A DNA stretch of 32,407 nucleotides from Eubacteriales bacterium (GCA_030524785.1 JAUNFZ010000021.1:1-32407); one strand, 5' to 3'. Positions 16,788 to 24,010 are shown, counted from the first letter of the stretch. Numbers and translations: made by a program. The notes: generated from the letters alone by a model not told the origin.

Positions 16788-16801
16788 GGCCCTCCGTTTT
16801 T
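16772..16801 (+). terminator. Terminator after spmA copy B
   Basis: The stem AAAGCGGAG (16772-16780) pairs with CTCCGTTTT (16792-16800), with one G-U pair, and is followed by T. It is the diverged counterpart of the 16-bp stem at intact spmA, so the terminator belongs to the repeated unit. Confidence 0.65.
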
Positions 16802-16952
16802 GATTTATTTTTTGCCAAAAATGAAATAAACCAAGAGATTATTGGTATACAAATAGATTCTGAAAGATTATAATACAAATAGCAGTTGAATTATGAAAGA
16901 AAAAATTGAAGTATTTATTGAAATAAGAGTTGTATAATTGAAGGGGGATATA

Positions 16953-18692
16953 ATGACAAGTAACGAAATATTAGATTTGCTAAAATATGGGGAACGGCTT
17001 ACGTTGGAATGTAAAAAAGCTGAAGGCGGCCTTCCAAATGCGCTTTGGGAAACGTATTCCTCATTTGCTAATACCAGTGGTGGGGTAATTTTGCTTGGTG
17101 TAGAGGAGCATTTAAAAGAAACAGAGTTGGAAAAAAGATTTACTTTTTGTAATTTGAGTAATCCCGAAAAGATGATAAAGAGTTTCTGGGATACCGTTAA
17201 TAGTAAAAAGGTGAGTGCAAATCTCTTACTGGATGAAAACGTTGGAATCTGTCAAATAGCCGGGTGTAACATTATATGGATAGAAGTTCCTCAGGCAGAT
17301 TATCGGTATCGCCCTGTATATTTAAATGAAAATCCACTGAAAGGAAGTTATAAGAGAAATCACGAAGGAGATTATCATTGTACGGAAGCGGAAGTAAAGG
17401 CAATGCTAAGGGATGCTTCTGATTTTGGGATTGATGGTTCTCTCCTGGAAGGATTTACAATGGATGACATTGATGAAAATACTCTAAAGACATACAGGAT
17501 TGAATATGAATTGCATAATCCGGAACATGTGTGGAATGGATCGGAGGATAAAGATTTTTTAAGAAACTTGGGAGGTTATACGGTTAATCGAATAACAAAG
17601 CAGGAGGGACTTACTGTGGCCGGACTGTTAATGTTTGGAAAAGGATTGGCTGTCAGAGAGCGGTTTGACAATATTCGTATGGACTATATTGATCAGACGA
17701 ATTTGATAGGAGAAAGCAGATGGAGTGATCGGTTAACCTATGATGGAAGTTGGGAGAATAATCTCTATAATTTTGTGAAACGAGTATTACCAAAACTGGT
17801 CAGCAATATAAAAAGACCGTTTCAGTTACAAGGGATGATTCGGCAAGACGATACAGCAGTTCACAAGGCTGTACGGGAAGCTGTGATTAACATGATTATC
17901 CACGCTGATTACTACGGCACCGGAATTTTGAAAGTTGTGAAACAGGATAATGGATTCTTCTTTTCAAATCCGGGGAATTTGAAGCTGCCTGTACAGGCGA
18001 TATATGAAGGTGGACATTCCATTGCAAGAAATCCTAAAATTCAAAATATGTTTCGTATGATCGGATTAGGTGATAATATTGGTTCGGGATTTCCTGCCAT
18101 TTTAAAGGCATGGGGAGAAGAAAAATGGAGACAGCCAGATTTATATGACGATCAGGAATTGCATCAGGTAGAACTGAAATTGTGGACAATATCATTAATG
18201 CCGACAGAATGTACAGAGTTTTTAAATAATAAATTTGGAATTAATTATTATCATTTATCATCAAAAGAACAAATTATTCTGGCGACGGCATATCTTGAGG
18301 GGAAAGTATCAAACAGTCGCTTGCAAACAGTACTGGGGGAGCATTCTGCTGAGGTGGGAAAATATTTGTATCACCTGGTTGAAAAAGAAATGTTGATTCC
18401 TGAAAGGAAAGGACGGTGGACAACCTATTATATTAATAACGAATATATAATACAGCCGGAACAAATGACAATACAGGATATGCCTGTACGGGAGACGGTT
18501 TTGAATGAAACGGATCAGAAAATTTATAACTATGTCAGAGCAAATGGAATGATTACTTCGCAACAAGTGGTTGAGATAACTGGAATTTCAACATTGCAGG
18601 GCGCCTCTGTTGCGTTGAATAGAATGATAAAAAAAGGCTTACTTTTAAAACGGAGGAAAGGACGGCATATTTATTACCAGCTATTGGAATGA
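16953..18692 (+). CDS. AlbA_2 / GHKL ATPase-like protein with two C-terminal winged helices
   Basis: A 579-residue member of the same broad family as the gene at 13873, but only distantly similar. The AlbA_2 domain lies near residues 10-150 (L-T-L-E-C-K-K, then S-S-F-A-N-T-S-G-G-V-I-L-L-G-V). The ATPase-like domain has R-E-A-V-I-N-M-I-I-H-A-D-Y with N-P-G-N-L and G-x-G-D-N-I-G-S-G-F-P. The C-terminal quarter has two winged-helix-like blocks, the last with a T-S-Q-Q-V-V-E-I-T-G-I-S recognition unit. AAGGGGG at 16941-16947 fixes the ATG at 16953 over the upstream TTG. It is the only cargo between spmA copies B and C. Role unknown: regulation or defence. Confidence 0.88.
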   Translation: MTSNEILDLLKYGERLTLECKKAEGGLPNALWETYSSFANTSGGVILLGVEEHLKETELEKRFTFCNLSNPEKMIKSFWDTVNSKKVSANLLLDENVGICQIAGCNIIWIEVPQADYRYRPVYLNENPLKGSYKRNHEGDYHCTEAEVKAMLRDASDFGIDGSLLEGFTMDDIDENTLKTYRIEYELHNPEHVWNGSEDKDFLRNLGGYTVNRITKQEGLTVAGLLMFGKGLAVRERFDNIRMDYIDQTNLIGESRWSDRLTYDGSWENNLYNFVKRVLPKLVSNIKRPFQLQGMIRQDDTAVHKAVREAVINMIIHADYYGTGILKVVKQDNGFFFSNPGNLKLPVQAIYEGGHSIARNPKIQNMFRMIGLGDNIGSGFPAILKAWGEEKWRQPDLYDDQELHQVELKLWTISLMPTECTEFLNNKFGINYYHLSSKEQIILATAYLEGKVSNSRLQTVLGEHSAEVGKYLYHLVEKEMLIPERKGRWTTYYINNEYIIQPEQMTIQDMPVRETVLNETDQKIYNYVRANGMITSQQVVEITGISTLQGASVALNRMIKKGLLLKRRKGRHIYYQLLE

Positions 18693-18733
18693 TTATTCAA
18701 GTTGAAGTATTGATTGATGAATTATTTTTTAAC

Positions 18734-18747
18734 CCTAACTTGACACC
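18734..18747 (+). repeat. Cassette-end motif, copy 2
   Basis: CCTAACTTGACACC, identical to 16305-16318, again directly before a partial spmA copy. Confidence 0.75.
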
Positions 18748-18748
18748 A

Positions 18749-18850
18749 ACCAACATGCTGGGCCTTGGCTGGGCGGCGACGGCGGTGAGCACGGGCGTGG
18801 CGGTGGTGTTTTGTAAAATGATGGATAGAAGAAAGCGGAAGGCGAATTAA
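18749..18850 (+). pseudogene. spmA remnant, copy C (internally deleted)
   Basis: The first about 27 bases match the start of the repeat and the rest match its last about 75 bases. The join is at GCGGCGACG, which occurs twice in intact spmA (13268-13276 and 13637-13645), 369 bp apart. One copy is lost together with everything between, an in-frame deletion of 123 codons by short-repeat recombination or slippage. The normal stop has changed (TAA to AAT) and the next codon TAA ends the frame. Confidence 0.9.
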
Positions 18851-18924
18851 AAAAGAGCTGGCGTTTGCGGAAAACAGATGCGATTATCCTGCACAGTGGA
18901 TATGAAAAAATCATATTTTCAAAT

Positions 18925-18980
18925 AAAATCAGCCGAAAAATCAATCGTAAAAATTTGCGATTGTTTTTTCGGCTGATTTT
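18925..18980. repeat. Long palindrome (23-bp arms, one mismatch)
   Basis: The arms 18925-18947 and 18958-18980 match at 22 of 23 positions around a 10-base AT loop; the core is CAGCCGAAAAA with TTTTTTCGGCTG. It can act as a bidirectional terminator, since T runs occur on both strands, or be a relic of a small mobile element end. It separates spmA copy C from the broken AlbA_2 gene. Confidence 0.75.
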
Positions 18981-19358
18981 GCATATCGTATTTATATAAA
19001 TCAAAAGCATACAAGAGAAACGATACAGCAACGATAGAAGCAGATACGCTCGAATTTTCAAGGCTTATATTAGATGGAAAAAATGTTAGATTTGAAGAAT
19101 TGCCATGTAAAGATCAGCAATTATCTTTTGAAGTTTTGCGCCGTAAGCTAAAAGAAAGTATTCAGATTTAATTTGACAGAAGATGAAAAAACAATTTACA
19201 AAATCATGAGTAAGACAATATTGAAACCAATAAGTGAAATTGCACCATATATACCTTTTGGCAAATCAAAAACAACACAGTTACTGAAAGATATGGAACA
19301 AAAAGGAGTGATAACGGTTAAAGGTAAGGGCAGAGGGACTAAATATATAATAAAATAA
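18977..19358 (+). pseudogene. Remnant of a third AlbA_2-family gene (internal deletion, frameshift)
   Basis: Two pieces in different frames remain. The first (18977-19171) encodes the end of an AlbA_2 domain, with A-Y-K-R-N-D-T-A-T-I-E-A-D and L-I-L-D-G-K-N-V-R-F-E-E-L-P followed by D-Q-Q-L-S-F-E-V-L; this pattern is known from the COG2865-like family. It ends at a TAA. The second (about 19173-19358, shifted by one base) encodes a C-terminal winged helix of about 60 residues with no ribosome site of its own. The N terminus and the ATPase-like middle are missing. The last part could still be read as a small protein from TTG 19173, but this is unlikely. Confidence 0.75.
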
Positions 19359-19507
19359 TGAGGAGTGCGTAAGCTCCCCGTCATTTGTCTTATGAAAATA
19401 GGCAGCGAGACAAGATGTTCGTTTGCAAAATGTGTAGATATAACAAAAAAATCATTCGAGAAACGTGATAATATTGAAAAATATCATTTGGAAAATGTGA
19501 TTTTAGA

Positions 19508-19536
19508 TTGTAAATTAGATTACAATTGGATATAAT
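19508..19536 (+). promoter_or_regulatory. Promoter of the DUF4143 ATPase gene
   Basis: TTGTAA at 19508-19513 and TATAAT at 19531-19536 with a 17-bp spacer, 35 bp before the start codon. Confidence 0.7.
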
Positions 19537-19548
19537 AAAGTACAAAAG

Positions 19549-19560
19549 CTTTCGCGAAAG
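19549..19560. promoter_or_regulatory. 12-bp palindrome between promoter and ribosome site
   Basis: CTTTCGCGAAAG is a perfect palindrome just after the expected transcription start and touching the AAGAAGG ribosome site of the ATPase gene. It is a candidate operator or translation-blocking hairpin. Confidence 0.4.
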
Positions 19561-19571
19561 AAGGTGTGCGC

Positions 19572-20888
19572 ATGTACAGAGATGCGATAAAGCAGTTAGA
19601 AAAATGGAAAAATATGTATGATAGAAAACCGCTGATACTCAGAGGGGCAAGACAGGTTGGCAAGACATGGCTGATGAAGGAGTTCGGAAGATTATATTAT
19701 CAGAACTGTGCATATGTCAGCATGGATGAAAACGAGAGGATGACAGAGGTATTTCGAGAGGCTTTTGATATTGACAGAATCATAGCTATGATTGAAATTG
19801 AAGTGGGATTTAAAATTAATCCTGAAAATACATTGATTATTTTTGATGAAATTCAGGAGATACCGAGAGCATTAAAGTCATTAAAATATTTTCAGGAAAA
19901 TGCACCGCAATATCATATTATTGCGGCGGGGTCTCTACTAGGAGTTGCGTTGCATCAGGGCACGTCATTCCCGGTGGGAAAAGTTGACTTTTGTGATCTG
20001 TACCCACTGACATTTCATGAATTTTTGCTTGCATGTGGCGAAGACAGACTCCTGGAGGCACTTGACAACAATGATTTTGATACGATGCATGTATTTCGGA
20101 CAAAGTATATAGATTATCTGAAATACTATTATTATGTTGGTGGAATGCCCGAGGCAGTGCTGAATTTTATTACAAGAAAAGATTTGAAAAGCGTTCGGGC
20201 AATTCAAAATAAATTATTGTATGCATACGAAAATGATTTGTCAAAACATGCGCCGCAGGAAATTGTTACGCGAATCCGGATGCTTTGGAATTCTATCCCG
20301 GCGCAGCTCGCCAAAGAAAATAAAAAATTTATATATGGCTTGGTTCGTGAAGGGGCAAGAGCGAGAGAATACGAGGTGGCAATTACATGGCTTCTGGATA
20401 CGGGTTTGGTATATAAAATCAACAGAGTAAAAAAGCCGGATTTTCCATTAAGGGCATATCAGGAATTTTCGGCGTTTAAGCTGTTTGTATTGGATGTTGG
20501 GCTGCTATGTGCAATGGCTCATCTGGATGCAAAAATTATATTAGAAGGCAACCGGCTTTTTGAAGAATTTAAAGGGGCTTTAACAGAACAGTACGTTCTT
20601 CAGCAATTGATAGTTGAGCCGGAAAACGATATTTTCTACTGGACAGCAGAAAATGCAACGGCAGAGTTAGACTTTTTGATTCAGTATGAAGAAAAAATCA
20701 TTCCAATGGAAGTAAAGGCGGAGGAAAATCTTCGTGCAAAAAGTCTTAGACTGTTTACCGACAAGTATAAGATGAGGTATGCAGTAAGGAGTTCCATGGC
20801 TGATTACCGGAAGGAGGAATGGATGATAAATTTTCCGTTGTATAATATCGGAAACTTAAATCGATATTTAAAAACTTTTCAGCCCTAA
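19572..20888 (+). CDS. AAA ATPase with DUF4143 C-terminal domain
   Basis: The 438-residue protein has an AAA_14-type P-loop domain (Walker A G-A-R-Q-V-G-K-T at 25-32; Walker B I-I-F-D-E-I-Q near 95) and the DUF4143 domain at the C terminus. The latter ends in a nuclease-like core, E-L-D-F-L-I then P-M-E-V-K. These proteins are common, highly mobile and of uncertain role in Clostridia and Bacteroidota; no substrate can be named. The ATG at 19572 is chosen because AAAGAAGG lies 7 bp before it; a GTG at 19566 is in frame but too close. It is the last gene of the array; its stop codon is part of the CCTAACTT motif. Confidence 0.9.
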   Translation: MYRDAIKQLEKWKNMYDRKPLILRGARQVGKTWLMKEFGRLYYQNCAYVSMDENERMTEVFREAFDIDRIIAMIEIEVGFKINPENTLIIFDEIQEIPRALKSLKYFQENAPQYHIIAAGSLLGVALHQGTSFPVGKVDFCDLYPLTFHEFLLACGEDRLLEALDNNDFDTMHVFRTKYIDYLKYYYYVGGMPEAVLNFITRKDLKSVRAIQNKLLYAYENDLSKHAPQEIVTRIRMLWNSIPAQLAKENKKFIYGLVREGARAREYEVAITWLLDTGLVYKINRVKKPDFPLRAYQEFSAFKLFVLDVGLLCAMAHLDAKIILEGNRLFEEFKGALTEQYVLQQLIVEPENDIFYWTAENATAELDFLIQYEEKIIPMEVKAEENLRAKSLRLFTDKYKMRYAVRSSMADYRKEEWMINFPLYNIGNLNRYLKTFQP

Positions 20889-20981
20889 CTTAATTTACCC
20901 ATCAAATCAGGTTCTGGCTATCAAAACCTGGTAAAATTTTAAGATCTTTTGTAGATAAATCTGAGTGAATGGAGGTCAAAA

Positions 20982-21413
20982 ATGGAATATAAATTTTATG
21001 GATGGGAGCAGGCGGACGTTTCTCCGACCGCCCGCGAATACATGGACATAGAAACGCCCCGGGCGCTGTACGATCTTCTGTCCGGTATCTGGTGCCGCAG
21101 CACCTGCGCGCCCCGGATGCAGCAGGAGTGGACAGAGGAAAATAAAACTCTGGGCCAATGTTCTATTACCGCATTTTTGGCACAGGATATTTTTGGCGGC
21201 AAAGTGTACGGAATTTTGCGGCCGGGCGGAAATTATCACTGCTACAATGTGGTTGGAGACTGCAAGTTTGATCTCACCAGCGAGCAGTTTGGGGACGAGG
21301 TGCTGGATTACGGGGACAACCCGGAGCAGTTTCGGGAGGTGCATTTTGCAAAGGAAGAAAAGCGCCTGCGCTATGAATATCTGAAAAGGGAACTGGAGAA
21401 AAGGGAAAAATAA
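20982..21413 (+). CDS. YunG-like protein of unknown function
   Basis: A 143-residue soluble protein resembling the YunG family of Firmicutes. The core reads W-C-x-x-S-x-C-A-P-R-M, then T-L-G-Q-C-S-I-T-A-F-L-x-Q-D-I-F-G-G and H-C-Y-N-V-V, followed by D-L-T-S-E-Q-F. The pattern of one Cys in G-Q-C, a His in Y-H-C-Y-N and an Asp in F-D-L-T recalls a papain-like Cys-His-Asp arrangement, but activity is not established. GGAGG at 20971-20975 precedes the ATG. Its higher GC content places it in the chromosomal backbone, right after the cassette array. Confidence 0.75.
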   Translation: MEYKFYGWEQADVSPTAREYMDIETPRALYDLLSGIWCRSTCAPRMQQEWTEENKTLGQCSITAFLAQDIFGGKVYGILRPGGNYHCYNVVGDCKFDLTSEQFGDEVLDYGDNPEQFREVHFAKEEKRLRYEYLKRELEKREK

Positions 21414-21434
21414 GAATGTGGAATATCTTTCAGG

Positions 21435-21481
21435 GCAGCTGTTCCGGCACAGGCGTCAGAAAGCCGTGAGGGAACAGCTGC
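21435..21481. other. 11-bp inverted repeat between yunG-like and lacI-like genes
   Basis: GCAGCTGTTCC (21435-21445) and GGAACAGCTGC (21471-21481) are perfect arms around a 25-base loop, between two convergent genes. There is no T run on either side, so it is not a standard terminator. The rest of this 135-bp gap holds no supported gene. Confidence 0.5.
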
Positions 21482-21548
21482 GCGCAGATATAATAAATAG
21501 ATTGGCTGGCGGCCCCAAGACTGACGTTTCGGATGAGGCGGCGTCAGA

Positions 21549-22634
21549 CTACAGGGGCGTTTTTGCGCCGGTCTCCATTAAAAGCGGCATGGAGAAGAAG
21601 GCGCCGCTTCCAAGCTGAGCAGTATTCTGCGGTGCGGAGGACTGGCGTATAATCAGCTCTGTGTTGTGCAGAATATGCTGCGTATGAGCCACGGAGGAGG
21701 TCATGTGCTCATTTAATATTTCTCCGGCGGTGTAGCCGATCTGAAAACGCGGCTGACTGACCGTGGTGATGGAGGGGCTGCTGATGGTAGAAATATCAAT
21801 ATTGTCAAAGCCTACGACCACCAGATCCTCGGGGACGTTCAGACGGTATTGCTGAGCGGCTTTGATGACTGCGGCTGCAATCAGGTCTGAGGATGCAAAG
21901 ATGGCATCGGGCGGATTGCCGGAGGTGAGCATTTGACAGGCGGAAGCGTAGGCCATATCATAATTGATTTCAGCAAGGCTGACGCACCATCCCGGATAGG
22001 CGGAAAGTCCCGCCTGATGAATGAAGGAGTCGTAGCCTCTCTGGCGCTCCTTTGAATATTTGTATGTTGTCGGGCCGTTGATAAACGCAATTTTGCGTCT
22101 GCCCTGGGAGTAGATATGCTCCATGGCGCTGAACGCGGCCTTATAATCGTTGATGCTGACATAGGAGTGATCCTCGGAGAGATATTCACAGCATTGAACT
22201 AACGGGATAGAATCTCCGATCTGGTGATACTGTTCCGGCCTGGACAGAGGGGAGCACAGGATAACGCCGCTGATATGAAGGGATTTTGCAAAACTCATGA
22301 AAGAACGAATTTCTTCATCGGTGCTCAGCGTTTCCTGGCTGATCAGTGTCCGGTAATTATGGTTTGAGGCGGAAGCCTCGATGCCGCGGATAACTTCACT
22401 GTAAAAAGGATTGCTGATTTGAAATACATTAACTAAGAGCAATTTTGAGGTGCTCTTATTTTTTTGCGCAGAAGAACGTCTGGGAACATAGTCCAGCTCC
22501 TTCATTGTGGAACGGACAAGCTCAACGGTCTTGCTGTTGACCAGCTCCGGGTGATTCAGCACCCGGGATACGGTGGCCGTAGAAATGCCGGCTTTTTCGG
22601 CGATAGTAAAAATGGAAACGTTACTGTTTTTCAT
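21549..22634 (-). CDS. LacI-family transcriptional regulator
   Basis: A 361-residue regulator with an N-terminal LacI helix-turn-helix (residues about 8-30: T-I-A-E-K-A-G-I-S-T-A-T-V-S-R-V-L-N) and hinge helix, and a periplasmic-binding-protein-like effector domain to about 340 (G-F-D-N-I-D-I near 275, the T-T-V-x-Q-P segment near 295). The last 20 residues, rich in Ser/Phe/Met, exceed the usual length of about 335-345. GGGAGGA lies before the start on the minus strand. It faces the sugar transporter operon across 346 bp containing palindromes of the LacI-operator kind, so it likely represses that operon until a sugar or glycoside binds. Confidence 0.92.
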   Translation of the reverse strand: MKNSNVSIFTIAEKAGISTATVSRVLNHPELVNSKTVELVRSTMKELDYVPRRSSAQKNKSTSKLLLVNVFQISNPFYSEVIRGIEASASNHNYRTLISQETLSTDEEIRSFMSFAKSLHISGVILCSPLSRPEQYHQIGDSIPLVQCCEYLSEDHSYVSINDYKAAFSAMEHIYSQGRRKIAFINGPTTYKYSKERQRGYDSFIHQAGLSAYPGWCVSLAEINYDMAYASACQMLTSGNPPDAIFASSDLIAAAVIKAAQQYRLNVPEDLVVVGFDNIDISTISSPSITTVSQPRFQIGYTAGEILNEHMTSSVAHTQHILHNTELIIRQSSAPQNTAQLGSGAFFSMPLLMETGAKTPL

Positions 22635-22672
22635 GAGTCCTCCCTGGAATATTTTTCTAACCTGCTGTTTAT

Positions 22673-22701
22673 ATCATACTATAAATTGAAGTTGGGGTCA
22701 A
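22673..22701 (-). promoter_or_regulatory. Promoter of the lacI-like gene
   Basis: On the minus strand TTGACC (22701-22696) and TATGAT (22678-22673) are 17 bp apart, about 40 bp before the start codon. Confidence 0.75.
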
Positions 22702-22773
22702 AAGTATTTACTCCCGTTACTTCTGTAATTTAATGTAACATAGAATGAAAAATAATGCAATAAAATTCATAAA

Positions 22774-22783
22774 TTTCATGAAA
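22774..22783. promoter_or_regulatory. Candidate LacI operator, distal
   Basis: TTTCATGAAA is a perfect palindrome and the core of the longer proximal site at 22932-22947. It lies between the two divergent promoters. Confidence 0.5.
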
Positions 22784-22798
22784 GTAAATCAAAAATTC

Positions 22799-22811
22799 GT
22801 GAATATTTCAC
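22799..22811. promoter_or_regulatory. Second palindrome in the divergent region
   Basis: GTGAATATTTCAC, a perfect inverted repeat with 5-bp arms, lies 16 bp from the distal TTTCATGAAA site. It shares the TTTCA half-site and may be a weaker operator. The remaining 22812-22870 stretch is AT-rich with no other signal seen. Confidence 0.35.
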
Positions 22812-22871
22812 AAAAAATACTGTGGAAATTTAGAAAAAAGGCCAAAAAGAGTGATATAAGAGAGAAAATAG

Positions 22872-22898
22872 TTGACAAAATTACTGAAACAATATTAA
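22872..22898 (+). promoter_or_regulatory. Promoter of the sugar transporter operon
   Basis: TTGACA at 22872-22877 with TATTAA at 22893-22898. The 15-bp spacer is short, so the -10 assignment is tentative, or the promoter may be intrinsically weak. Confidence 0.5.
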
Positions 22899-22931
22899 AA
22901 TTGCAAGTGTAAGGAAGATGTAATGTTAAAA

Positions 22932-22947
22932 AACTTTCATGAAAGTT
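22932..22947. promoter_or_regulatory. LacI-family operator, proximal
   Basis: AACTTTCATGAAAGTT, a perfect 16-bp palindrome, lies about 35 bp after the -10 region and 33 bp before the binding-protein start. The length and CpG-free centre differ from CcpA sites, but size and position suit a repressor of this family blocking transcription. Confidence 0.7.
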
Positions 22948-22980
22948 AATGCAAAACAAAACAGAAACGGAGGACAAAAA

Positions 22981-23931
22981 ATGAAAAAGAAAGAAGTTGT
23001 TTTATCACTTGCGCTGGCTGGAGTAATGGCAATGGGAACATCCGTGTTTGCGGAGGATGCAGCAGAAAAGAAGTCATTAAAAATCGGCATGTCATGGGCG
23101 ATCCTGGACGATGGACAGACAAATCTGACAAATGCGATCAAGAAATGCTTCGATGAAAATTATCCTGATTACGAGATCGAATATACGCTGACGAATGCGG
23201 ACGGAGATATCGCTACTCTGATAAGCGACGTGGAATCACAGATTGCGAAAAATCCGGATATGATTTACATTATGAACTCCGTGGGCGACACAGGCATTAT
23301 TCCTGCGATCGAAGCCTGCGTGGAGGCTGATATCCCGGTGGGCATCGGCGTGGCGATTGAGGGCGAAGCGCCTTATACATATCTGTATGAAGGATTCAGC
23401 CAGTATGCGTGCGGACAGATGCAGGCGGAATACATGGAGAAAATCTACGACGAAAATACGGAGTATAAGGTAGCCTGCATCACAGGAGACGCAGGAAATA
23501 CTGCGGGCCAGGCGAGGACGCAGGGCTTTAAAGAGAATTTCGTTGACAAGTACGATAATGTAGAGCTTGTCATCGAGGGCGAGGGCAACTGGAGTACGGA
23601 TGATTCCCAGGGACTTGCGGAGGACTGGCTGATTTCCCATCCTGAGATCAATGTGATTGCCTGCGTAAACGACGACGAGGCTCAGGGCGTAATCAACGCC
23701 TGCCAGGCTGCCGGCAGAGAGGATGTAATTATTCTTGGAATCGACGCCAACGACGTTGGAAAAGGAAATGTGGAATCCGGCGATCAGGCGGTTTCCGTTG
23801 GGATTGATTTTTACAGCGTGGCTTCTGCCTGCGCGGACGCTATGGTGGAATGTGCCGAAGGAAAGATGGAAGGAACCGGCAACGAGGTGCTGCTTACGAC
23901 AGAAAATCTGTACACTCTGGAAAGAGAGTAA
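22981..23931 (+). CDS. Sugar ABC transporter substrate-binding protein (CUT2/RbsB type)
   Basis: A 316-residue binding protein of the Peripla_BP_4 group. A signal sequence (residues 1-22, with a basic M-K-K-K start and a V-F-A cleavage site) has no lipobox cysteine, so it may be secreted or held otherwise. The mature part begins with L-K-I-G-M-S-W-A and shows an A-C-V-N-D-D-E-A-Q-G-V and G-I-D-A-N-D-V-G pattern typical of ribose/galactose-type binders. GGAGGAC precedes the ATG at 22981; the upstream ATG at 22939 lies inside the operator. First gene of the operon controlled by the LacI-like protein. Its ligand is unknown; downstream genes suggest a glycoside or its sugar. Confidence 0.9.
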   Translation: MKKKEVVLSLALAGVMAMGTSVFAEDAAEKKSLKIGMSWAILDDGQTNLTNAIKKCFDENYPDYEIEYTLTNADGDIATLISDVESQIAKNPDMIYIMNSVGDTGIIPAIEACVEADIPVGIGVAIEGEAPYTYLYEGFSQYACGQMQAEYMEKIYDENTEYKVACITGDAGNTAGQARTQGFKENFVDKYDNVELVIEGEGNWSTDDSQGLAEDWLISHPEINVIACVNDDEAQGVINACQAAGREDVIILGIDANDVGKGNVESGDQAVSVGIDFYSVASACADAMVECAEGKMEGTGNEVLLTTENLYTLERE

Positions 23932-23948
23932 AAAAACAGCAAAGAAGC

Positions 23949-23974
23949 GGAGCCGGGAAACCGGCTCCTGTTTT
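23949..23974 (+). terminator. Intercistronic terminator/attenuator after the binding-protein gene
   Basis: Perfect stem GGAGCCGG / CCGGCTCC with a GAAA tetraloop followed by TGTTTT. It lies between the binding protein and the ATPase gene, as in many ABC operons where it keeps binding-protein mRNA in excess. Confidence 0.75.
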
Positions 23975-24010
23975 AAAATGGCAGAAAAATGTCGTATATG
24001 AGGAGAGATC

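Larger units (their letters stand above)
13244..20891 (+). mobile_element. Accessory cassette array built on repeated spmA 3' ends
   Basis: From the repeated spmA 3' end to the CCTAACTT motif after the DUF4143 gene, the region is visibly AT-richer than its neighbours and carries only accessory genes: AlbA_2/GHKL proteins, a putative EVE-nuclease and an AAA/DUF4143 ATPase, separated by partial spmA copies. Modules can be read as [spmA 3' end, terminator, cargo, CCTAACTTGACACC]. No integrase, transposase or plasmid gene is visible, so movement must depend on something outside or on homologous recombination. The limits are inferred from the repeats and composition. Confidence 0.55.

Noticed and set aside
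16300-18760. Integron-like cassettes (attC sites) as explanation of the array
   Set aside because: The CTAAC junctions resemble integron core sites only superficially: the bases before CTAAC do not fit RYYYAAC, no attC-like fold is seen, and no integron integrase is present.
21418-21618. 66-codon frame from GTG between the yunG-like gene and the repressor
   Set aside because: It overlaps the 3' end of the lacI-like gene on the other strand, has no ribosome site and no known motif; the inverted repeat at 21435 explains part of the sequence.
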